Part shown: one piece after another, positions 1 to 5,216 of the stretch
Numbering within the stretch: the stretch's first letter is position 1
Layout of the letters: every line of letters starts with the position of its first letter
Source of the DNA: an uncultured Clostridia bacterium
GTDB taxonomy: Bacteria > Bacillota > Clostridia > Lachnospirales > Lachnospiraceae
Length of the DNA stretch: 5,216 nt
NCBI GenBank assembly: GCA_947088195.1
Contig: CAMUFS010000228.1
Location: 1-5,216 of the forward strand
Reading direction: 5' to 3'
The notes under the pieces: model-generated
The model's input: only the letters and a program-made list of their open reading frames with translations
Database searches by the model: none
Told to the model about the DNA's origin: nothing
Translations under genes and position numbers: made by a program

Positions 1-57
1 ATACAGGAAATATCTTTTATTGAATGTAATAATTATGACTTAAAGGAGAAATCATGA
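1..57 (+). CDS. 3' end of an upstream gene (partial, product unknown)
   Basis: Reading frame 1 is open from the left edge to a TGA at 55-57, giving an 18-residue C-terminal tail that ends in DLKEKS. The stop overlaps the ATG of the next gene in an ATGA arrangement (54-57), the usual sign of translational coupling inside an operon. The polar, charged tail looks like an ordinary soluble-protein C-terminus. A second frame is also open from base 2 to a TAA at 41-43, just before the AAGGAG of the next gene. It would end in a more hydrophobic tail, so the choice of frame is not certain. Nothing can be said about function from so few residues. Confidence 0.45.
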   Translation: MQEISFIECNNYDLKEKS

Positions 58-1157
58 GGGAGGAAAAAATATTAGTCACACGTTCATCTATGCCGCCCTA
101 TGAGGAATATATAGAAGCAATTAAGCCATTGTGGGACAGCCATTGGCTGACAAATATGGGACAATATCATCAAATTTTGGAAAATGAGCTTAAACGATAT
201 TTAAATGTCAAAGAAATATCATTGATGGTGAATGGCCATATGTCATTGGAAATGACTATTCAGGCATTTGATTTTCCAGAGGGTTCTGAGGTAATTACCA
301 CACCATTTACTTTTATATCTACAACACATGCAATTACAAGAAACCATTTGGTTCCAGTATTTTGCGATGTAAAGGCAGAAGACGGGACAATGGATGAATC
401 GAAGATAGAAGAGTTGATCACTGAAAAAACAGTGGCGATTCTTCCGGTTCATGTATATGGAAATGTATGTAATGTGGAAGCAATTCAGCTTATTGCGAAC
501 AAATATAATTTGAAGGTTATTTATGATGCCGCACATGCATTTGGTGTTACATATAAAGGAATAGGAATAGGAAATTTTGGTGATGCTGCTATTTTTAGTT
601 TTCATGCAACAAAAGTATTTAATACTATTGAAGGTGGAGCAGCAGCTTTTTCAGATAAAGAATTATATCAAAGATTGTATAATCTGAAAAATTTTGGAAT
701 ACGTGGAGAGGAACATGTAGTAGAGGTTGGCGCGAATGCTAAAATGAATGAATTTGCTGCCATTATGGGTCTTTGTAATTTAAAACATATTTCAGAGATG
801 TTAGAGAAACGCAGAAAGCTTTGGATGCATTATCAACAAAATTTATCTGTTATTCAAGGAATACGATTTTTAAAAAATAATCCTTTGGTAGAAAGCAATT
901 ATGCATATTTTCCTATTATATTGGAGGATACTTATCGGATCGATCGAGATGGGTTATTTCAATTATTAAGAGAACATAATATTTATTCACGGAAATATTT
1001 TTATCCAATTATTCCAGATCAGGAATGTTATAAGGAAAAATACAAACAAATAGATTTGCCCGTTGCACGTGATTTATCAAATAGAGTATTAGTGCTTCCA
1101 TTTTATGCAGAGTTAGAAGAAGAAATAATTGATAAAATTTTGGAAATCCTGTGTTAG
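54..1157 (+). CDS. DegT/DnrJ/EryC1/StrS family PLP-dependent sugar aminotransferase (VioA/FdtB-like)
   Basis: A 367-residue fold-type I aminotransferase of the sugar-nucleotide class, at the usual family length. It should transfer an amino group, normally from glutamate, to a keto sugar, most often a dTDP-linked 4-keto-6-deoxyhexose, in the cytoplasm. Visible hallmarks are the cofactor-binding VNGHMSLE stretch (residues 59-66), PFTFISTTHA (84-93), PVHVYGN (131-137), the PLP-pyridine aspartate D158 in YDAAHAFG, and the Schiff-base lysine K187 in SFHATKVFNTIEGGA. The conserved GANAKMNEFAAIMGL segment follows at 226-240. The DAAHAFG plus SFHATK combination resembles the enzymes making dTDP-4-amino-4,6-dideoxyglucose or related amino sugars. 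Position specificity (C3 or C4) and the sugar cannot be fixed by eye. The ATG at 54 is preceded by AAAGGAG at 42-48 with 5-base spacing, and it overlaps the probable upstream stop by 4 bases. Confidence 0.93.
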   Translation: MREEKILVTRSSMPPYEEYIEAIKPLWDSHWLTNMGQYHQILENELKRYLNVKEISLMVNGHMSLEMTIQAFDFPEGSEVITTPFTFISTTHAITRNHLVPVFCDVKAEDGTMDESKIEELITEKTVAILPVHVYGNVCNVEAIQLIANKYNLKVIYDAAHAFGVTYKGIGIGNFGDAAIFSFHATKVFNTIEGGAAAFSDKELYQRLYNLKNFGIRGEEHVVEVGANAKMNEFAAIMGLCNLKHISEMLEKRRKLWMHYQQNLSVIQGIRFLKNNPLVESNYAYFPIILEDTYRIDRDGLFQLLREHNIYSRKYFYPIIPDQECYKEKYKQIDLPVARDLSNRVLVLPFYAELEEEIIDKILEILC

Positions 1158-1178
1158 TATTTTTGGGAATTTTAGAAC

Positions 1179-1182
1179 GGAG
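1179..1182 (+). promoter_or_regulatory. Ribosome-binding site fixing the start of the propeller-like gene
   Basis: GGAG lies 9 bases before ATG 1192, inside the 34-base gap after the aminotransferase stop. It supports this start over the in-frame TTG at 1129, which lies within the aminotransferase gene. Confidence 0.7.
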
Positions 1183-1191
1183 AATACGTAT

Positions 1192-2385
1192 ATGACAGAT
1201 AAGGAAAATGATATTCAAAAAGAAGAAAAAGGGATAGCATTTTTTGAAACATTTGAAGTAATAGATAGAGAAATATATGCTCAGCTTTTATGGAAAAATA
1301 TTATTGTAAAGATTAATTCTAATAAAAATAAAGTAGAGATTATTTCATTGGATGACAGATATCGATTTAAACAATGTGTCGCAGAAAAAAATATAATCTA
1401 TTTTGCAGATAACCTTGGAGAAGTATTGGTTTCTTTGGATATTAAATCAAAAAAACAAAAGTTATATCATTTAGGCTTTCATGAACAAGAAGATAATAAT
1501 ATTGCGACGGTTGAGAGCTTTGATGGAAATATATTTTGCGTTTCTGCCTATAAAGGGTTGATTTCCATATTGGATACTAAAAGTGAGACGGTGGAATTAG
1601 ATGATTCATTAAGTCAGATTATAGACAGGGATTATAAAGAAACAATAAAATATGTGAATTGTTGGAGAGCAGATAATGTATTGTATTTTAGATTGGTATT
1701 AGAAAAAGAAGATACAAGTGAATGGTTTCAATATGATTTATCTGAAAAATATCTGAAAAAAATAGACAAGGATATATTTCCTAATAAAATGGTAGATGCT
1801 TATTATTATGATAAAAGGCTCTATATTTTACAGGATGATTTTAATCTAGTGATCTGGGATATAGAGGAAAATGTGATAAATAAAATTTTTTTAAAAGATA
1901 TATATCAAATGTGTGATTCCAATAGCTCCAAAGGAATTTGGAGCACTCTTGTGGTCACAGATAAAAATATTTGGATATTTCCACTAGAAAATTGTGAAGA
2001 TATTTGTATATATGATAAAACGGATAATACAACAAAAATATATAAGGAATATCCGCAGGATTTTAGATATTTGCATTTAGCTGGCTGGGCAAAGTATGCA
2101 AAGACGAAGGAGAGAGCAGGCAGCGTTTATGTGTCAAGTAGATTGTCCAATTATTTTTTGATTATAGATATTAAAACAGGAGAAGGTGTCTGGAAAGCTT
2201 CTAATCTTAGTGGATTTAGAGAGTATTATATTAGCTTTATAAATAGGATTAACCAAGCACAGGAAAAGACTCTTTATGAACAAAATATTCCTTTAAGTAT
2301 TTATTTAGACTATCTTCAAAAGGATACAAAAAATGTAGCGAAAAGTGAAAATATTGGAGAAGAAATATGGAGAAAATTTGTATGA
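1192..2385 (+). CDS. Hypothetical cytoplasmic beta-propeller-like repeat protein
   Basis: A 397-residue protein that I do not recognise as a named family. It has no signal peptide or membrane segment, so it should be cytoplasmic. It contains about six degenerate repeats, each a hydrophobic strand, a polar turn, a second strand ending in an aspartate-led LDIK/WDIE-type step, then a charged stretch. They begin near residues 67 (NIIYFADNLGEVLVSLDI), 113, 163, 209 (RLYILQDDFNLVIWDI), 259 and 312 (VYVSSRLSNYFLIIDI). This is the pattern of a six- or seven-bladed beta-propeller (WD40/PQQ/kelch-like in outline). The C-terminal 60 residues are charged and probably helical. No catalytic motif is evident, so a scaffold or binding role, or a highly diverged propeller enzyme, is possible. 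I chose ATG 1192 because GGAG lies at 1179-1182, 9 bases upstream. A longer frame from TTG 1129 would overlap the aminotransferase. It is among the most AT-rich parts of the window. It sits 34 bases after the aminotransferase and overlaps the next gene. Confidence 0.85.
   Translation: MTDKENDIQKEEKGIAFFETFEVIDREIYAQLLWKNIIVKINSNKNKVEIISLDDRYRFKQCVAEKNIIYFADNLGEVLVSLDIKSKKQKLYHLGFHEQEDNNIATVESFDGNIFCVSAYKGLISILDTKSETVELDDSLSQIIDRDYKETIKYVNCWRADNVLYFRLVLEKEDTSEWFQYDLSEKYLKKIDKDIFPNKMVDAYYYDKRLYILQDDFNLVIWDIEENVINKIFLKDIYQMCDSNSSKGIWSTLVVTDKNIWIFPLENCEDICIYDKTDNTTKIYKEYPQDFRYLHLAGWAKYAKTKERAGSVYVSSRLSNYFLIIDIKTGEGVWKASNLSGFREYYISFINRINQAQEKTLYEQNIPLSIYLDYLQKDTKNVAKSENIGEEIWRKFV
2356..2384 (+). 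promoter_or_regulatory. Tandem ribosome-binding sites and alternative starts of the MBL-fold gene
   Basis: GGAG at 2356-2359 serves ATG 2367, and a second GGAG at 2369-2372 could serve ATG 2382. The second ATG shares bases with the TGA (2383-2385) of the upstream propeller-like gene, which suggests translational coupling. Both sites lie within the coding sequence of the upstream gene. Confidence 0.55.
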
Positions 2386-3152
2386 ATGATTTTGCATGGA
2401 GAGTATTAAGTGCGAGAAATGGAATGACACATCTATTTTCTGTAGGACAGGCTGGATATATTTTAAAAAGTAAACAAGGACAATTATTAGGAATAGATTT
2501 ATATCTATCTGAGTGCTTAGAACGGACAGAAGGACATGTTGGTTTTAAACGACTGTTACCTAGAATTTTGGGCTTAACAGATTTGCAATTTGATTGTATT
2601 GTTGCCACACATCCGCATTATGATCATTTTGATTTTGACGCTATGCCAGAATTGATGGCAAATAGGCAGACACATTTATATGCTTCTGTAAATTGCAGAC
2701 AGGAAATAACCAGATTAAAGATGTCTGAAGAAAATATTATTTATGTAAAAGCGGGAGATACGTATCAGAATGGTGATTATATATTAGACTTTGTTTTTTG
2801 CGATCATGGGACAGGGGCACCAGATGCAGTCGGATTGATTATTACGGTAGATGAAAGAAAAATTTATATTGCAGGAGATACGTGTCTTCGTCTTGATAAG
2901 GCGAATGAGTATATAGAAAAAGGTCCATTTGATATTATGATTGCGCCAATCAATGGAGCTTATGGGAATTTGACAGAAAAGGATTGTACACTTTTAAGTG
3001 CCACATTAAAGCCAAGATTAACAATACCAAGCCATTATGGAATGTTTGCATCACATGGCGGTGATCCGGGTGTTTTTATGAAATATATGAGAGAAAATTG
3101 TCCAGAAAATAGATATTATCTTATGACACTTGGAGAGGAAATAATTTTATAA
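2367..3152 (+). CDS. UlaG-like metallo-beta-lactamase-fold hydrolase
   Basis: A 261-residue metal-dependent hydrolase with a complete metallo-beta-lactamase metal-ligand set. It has HPHYDH at residues 82-87 (H82, H84, D86, H87), H147 in CDHGTGAPD, D171 in AGDT and H223 in PSHYGMF. The PSHYGMFASHGGDPG ending and overall length resemble proteins labelled UlaG-like; UlaG itself is L-ascorbate-6-phosphate lactonase. No other ascorbate-utilisation gene is nearby, so the substrate is probably not ascorbate phosphate. A lactone, phosphoester or other intermediate of the amino-sugar pathway is a reasonable inference only. It is soluble, with no signal peptide. Two in-frame starts are possible. ATG 2367 has GGAG 7 bases upstream and overlaps the previous gene by 19 bases. 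ATG 2382, five codons later, has GGAG 9 bases upstream and forms an ATGA overlap. The hydrolase fold is intact with either start. Confidence 0.88.
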   Translation: MEKICMNDFAWRVLSARNGMTHLFSVGQAGYILKSKQGQLLGIDLYLSECLERTEGHVGFKRLLPRILGLTDLQFDCIVATHPHYDHFDFDAMPELMANRQTHLYASVNCRQEITRLKMSEENIIYVKAGDTYQNGDYILDFVFCDHGTGAPDAVGLIITVDERKIYIAGDTCLRLDKANEYIEKGPFDIMIAPINGAYGNLTEKDCTLLSATLKPRLTIPSHYGMFASHGGDPGVFMKYMRENCPENRYYLMTLGEEIIL

Positions 3153-3172
3153 AGAAAAGGAATTATTTAATA

Positions 3173-4459
3173 ATGAAAAATAATCTGGAAGGAAAAAAAT
3201 TATTAATTCTGGGAGCTAACCCAGAGACAAGTCCGCTCGTTGAATGTGCAAATAAAATGGGCATCAAGACTCTGGTGACAAGCAACAATCCTGAAGATGA
3301 TGCAAAAAAATATGCGTGGAAGAGTTGTCATGTAGACGGAACTGATGTGCAGGGAATCGTGACACTTGCCCGACAGGAAAAAGTTGATGGAATTTTGGTT
3401 GGAGTGGCGGATGTCTTGGTTCCTGCCTACAGTAAAGCTTGTGAGGAATTGGGGCTTTCTTGTTATGCGACAGAGAAGATAGTTCAGGTATTTTCTTACA
3501 AAGATGTTTTTAAAAGGACTTGTGAGCAATATGGGATTCATGGGATTCCTGAATACTCTTTAAGTGCAGAGTTAAAAGAATGTGATATTGCTAAAATTAA
3601 TTTTCCCGTTATGGTTAAACCTGTAGATAATTGTAGTGGAAAAGGAATGACAATATGTTATGACAGAGAAGAATTAAAACCAGCGATTGAAAAAGCATTG
3701 GCAGCATCCCGCAAAAAGCGCTTTATCGTAGAGCGTTATATGACATGTGACGATATTTTTGTTTATTATACATTTAAAGATGGAGCCTGTGAATTATCTG
3801 CTATAGCAGACAGATTTACAACAAAAAAACAGGGTAAGGCAAGTCCAGTATGTGTTGGTGCAAGGTATCCTTCAAAATATAGAGAATTATATTATAAGAC
3901 TATGCATGAAAATGCATGTAGGATGTTTCGAGATATTGGCATTAAAAATGGGGTTCTGCTTATTCAGGGATTTGTTGATCAAGGGCAAATTTATGTATAC
4001 GATCCCGGATTTCGTCTACAAGGCGAAGCGCCACATTTGCTTATTGATGCAGTGAATGGATTCGATCAAAGAGAAATGTTAATAGAATTTGCTTTGACAG
4101 GTTCAATGGGGAATGCTGCATTTGAGGCGAAAAATGATAGTAATTTTGGCGGAAAAACGGCAGGAAGCCTTTGGCTTTTACTGAAAAAAGGAAAAATAAA
4201 AAGAATTGAGGGAATAGAGCAGCTGAAGGAAGATAAATGTGTTGTACATATTGTTCAGAGATTTCACGAAGGAGATGAAGTGACAGACTCCATGGTCGGG
4301 AGTGAAAATCAGGTTTTGGCAAGGATTTATATTGTGTGCGATTCAGAGGAATTGTATAGAAAGAAAATAAATGAAATAGAAGCTTTGATTCATGTAATAG
4401 ATACTGATGGAAATAATATGCTGGTGGAATTGTTGGATGCTGATAAGTATTTGGCATAA
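3173..4459 (+). CDS. ATP-grasp family ligase (carbamoyl-phosphate-synthase/PylC-like)
   Basis: A 428-residue ATP-grasp enzyme. This superfamily couples ATP hydrolysis, through an acyl-phosphate, to joining a carboxylate with an amine or other nucleophile. An N-terminal pre-ATP-grasp Rossmann-like domain (about 8-105) opens with KKLLILGANPE. The ATP-grasp core (about 110-310) has K110 in FSYKDVFKR, the nucleotide-binding lysine K149 in FPVMVKP, a glycine-rich loop SGKGM (155-159) and VERYM with E187. The catalytic strand is VYDPGFRLQGEAPH (275-288). A C-terminal domain (about 325-420) resembles that of related ligases. In the catalytic strand the usual E-x-N-x-R reads D277-P-G279-F-R281, so glycine replaces the metal-binding asparagine. 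The substrates are unknown. Acylation of the amine made by the upstream aminotransferase, for example with an amino acid, is a hypothesis. The ATG follows AAGGA (3157-3161) at a long spacing of 11 bases. No other nearby start would preserve the N-terminal strand. The gap from the MBL-fold gene is 20 bases. Confidence 0.9.
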   Translation: MKNNLEGKKLLILGANPETSPLVECANKMGIKTLVTSNNPEDDAKKYAWKSCHVDGTDVQGIVTLARQEKVDGILVGVADVLVPAYSKACEELGLSCYATEKIVQVFSYKDVFKRTCEQYGIHGIPEYSLSAELKECDIAKINFPVMVKPVDNCSGKGMTICYDREELKPAIEKALAASRKKRFIVERYMTCDDIFVYYTFKDGACELSAIADRFTTKKQGKASPVCVGARYPSKYRELYYKTMHENACRMFRDIGIKNGVLLIQGFVDQGQIYVYDPGFRLQGEAPHLLIDAVNGFDQREMLIEFALTGSMGNAAFEAKNDSNFGGKTAGSLWLLLKKGKIKRIEGIEQLKEDKCVVHIVQRFHEGDEVTDSMVGSENQVLARIYIVCDSEELYRKKINEIEALIHVIDTDGNNMLVELLDADKYLA

Positions 4460-4489
4460 GCATAACTAATTATAAAAACAAGGAGAATT

Positions 4490-5216
4490 ATGAAAAAATT
4501 ATTAGAGGACAAGGTTATTGTAGTGACAGGAGGGAATAAAGGAGTAGGTAAGGGCGTAGTGCTTGAGGCAGCAAGAGAAGGCGCTAAGGTTGTGATAGGA
4601 GCGAGAGATGAAGAAGCCGCAGATATGGTTTTAGATGAAGTGAAGAAAATGGGAGCAGAGGGCTGCTTTATTCACACAGATTTGAGAAAGTTTGAGGACT
4701 GTAGCAGGTTGTTTGAGAAAACAGTAGAATTATATGGAAAGATAGATGGATTTTATAGCTATGCAGGTGTGACTTACGCTGGTTCTTTAGAAGAATGTGA
4801 TGAAGAAAATTATTATTCTATTTTTGAAACCAATGTTCGCGGAAGTATTTTTTGTTGTCAAAGTGCAATCAAGTATATGAAGGATCGGGGAGGTTCCATT
4901 ATATTAAATGGATCACCTCACGCATGGAGCGGTGAGCAAGATCGCGTGGTTTATGCATGTTCAAAAGGAGCACTTTTGACTTTGACGGAGCATATAGCTC
5001 GCCATTATGCTCAATTTGGAATAAGAGCAAATTACATAACAATGGGATGGACGCCGACAGAAGGGGAGATGGAGTTAAGAAGAAGCCAAGGAATGTCATG
5101 GGATGAGCTGCATAAACTGGCTGCTAGTATAATTCCAGCGGGTCGGATGACGGAAGTAGAAGATATAGTTCCCGGAGTGATTTACTTATTATCTGATAAT
5201 GCAAAGATGGTATCAG
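4490..5216 (+). CDS. Short-chain dehydrogenase/reductase (SDR), truncated by the window edge
   Basis: The first 242 residues of a classical SDR, with no stop before the right edge. Such enzymes are usually about 250-270 residues, so only the C-terminal tail is missing. It catalyses NAD(P)(H)-dependent oxidation or reduction of a hydroxyl or carbonyl in the cytoplasm. Visible motifs are the cofactor loop TGGNKGVG (13-20), D64 in HTDL for adenine binding, N115 in FETNVRG, S142 in NGSPH, and Y155-A-C-S-K159. The N-S-Y-K catalytic tetrad is therefore complete with normal spacing. K17 in the glycine loop and R39 after the second strand suggest a preference for NADP(H). The usual NNAG structural motif reads SYAG (90-93). 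The family PG motif reads MGWTPTEG (185-192). AGGAG at 4481-4485 lies only 4 bases before the ATG. The gene follows the ATP-grasp gene after 30 bases without a terminator, so it is probably co-transcribed. Its sampled GC is higher than that of the first two genes. Confidence 0.9.
   Translation, partial: MKKLLEDKVIVVTGGNKGVGKGVVLEAAREGAKVVIGARDEEAADMVLDEVKKMGAEGCFIHTDLRKFEDCSRLFEKTVELYGKIDGFYSYAGVTYAGSLEECDEENYYSIFETNVRGSIFCCQSAIKYMKDRGGSIILNGSPHAWSGEQDRVVYACSKGALLTLTEHIARHYAQFGIRANYITMGWTPTEGEMELRRSQGMSWDELHKLAASIIPAGRMTEVEDIVPGVIYLLSDNAKMVS

Noticed and set aside
243..605. Antisense open frame of 120 codons opposite the aminotransferase gene
   Set aside because: It lies fully within a confidently identified gene, and its translation is rich in Cys, Ile, Asn and Lys with no domain, as expected for a shadow frame.
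1129..1191. N-terminal extension of the propeller-like protein by 21 codons
   Set aside because: It would begin at a TTG inside the aminotransferase gene without a convincing Shine-Dalgarno sequence, whereas ATG 1192 has GGAG at a good distance.
2249..2608. Antisense open frame of 119 codons across the junction of the propeller-like and hydrolase genes
   Set aside because: Both sense genes are well supported here, and the antisense product shows no motif.
3902..3918. ATGCAT...ATGCAT repeat as a possible operator
   Set aside because: Two 6-base palindromes separated by GAAA within coding sequence are expected by chance in AT-rich DNA and encode ordinary residues of the ligase.
3852..4055. 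Same-strand 67-codon frame inside the ATP-grasp gene
   Set aside because: It is an out-of-frame shadow within the catalytic core of a clear ATP-grasp protein, with no independent support.
4166..4178. Short inverted repeat AAGCC-TTT-GGCTT as a possible terminator
   Set aside because: The stem is only 5 base pairs, lies inside the ATP-grasp coding sequence and has no proper T-run, so it is not a credible terminator.
4041..4463. Antisense open frame of 140 codons opposite the ATP-grasp gene
   Set aside because: The opposite strand encodes a clear ATP-grasp protein. The antisense product has low-complexity hydrophobic and histidine/proline-rich stretches and no recognisable domain.
4460..4489. 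Promoter or terminator between the ATP-grasp and SDR genes
   Set aside because: The 30-base gap has no hairpin and no room for paired -35 and -10 elements plus leader; it holds only the SDR ribosome-binding site.

Overview
The window is AT-rich, every gene lies on the + strand, the ribosome-binding sites are AGGAG-type, and the genes are packed with overlaps or gaps of about 20 to 35 bases. This fits a low-GC Bacillota genome, most likely a Clostridia/Lachnospiraceae-type gut or rumen anaerobe. The taxon is inferred from composition and protein style, not from a marker gene.

Layout: a probable 3' end of an upstream gene (1-57) overlaps the start of a PLP-dependent DegT/DnrJ/EryC1/StrS sugar aminotransferase (54-1157). 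Next come a cytoplasmic protein with about six beta-propeller-like repeats and no recognised function (1192-2385), a UlaG-like metallo-beta-lactamase-fold hydrolase (2367-3152), an ATP-grasp ligase (3173-4459) and a short-chain dehydrogenase/reductase that runs off the right edge (4490 to beyond 5216). No gap exceeds 34 bases. I see no terminator, internal promoter, RNA gene, mobile element, CRISPR array or long repeat, so the whole window reads as the interior of one operon.

Taken together, the genes look like part of a biosynthetic pathway for a modified amino sugar, as found in surface-glycan, flagellin-glycan or small specialised-metabolite clusters. The aminotransferase would place an amino group on a keto sugar (usually a nucleotide-linked 4-keto-6-deoxy sugar). 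The ATP-grasp enzyme would form an amide or similar bond, possibly on that amine. The SDR would oxidise or reduce a carbonyl or hydroxyl, and the metal hydrolase could open a lactone or cleave a phosphoester. No glycosyltransferase, nucleotidyltransferase, transporter or carrier protein is visible, so the end product cannot be named. The least explained parts are the propeller-like protein and the combination of a UlaG-like hydrolase with an ATP-grasp enzyme. Both of the last two enzymes (ATP-grasp and SDR) also depart from their family consensus at a normally conserved motif.
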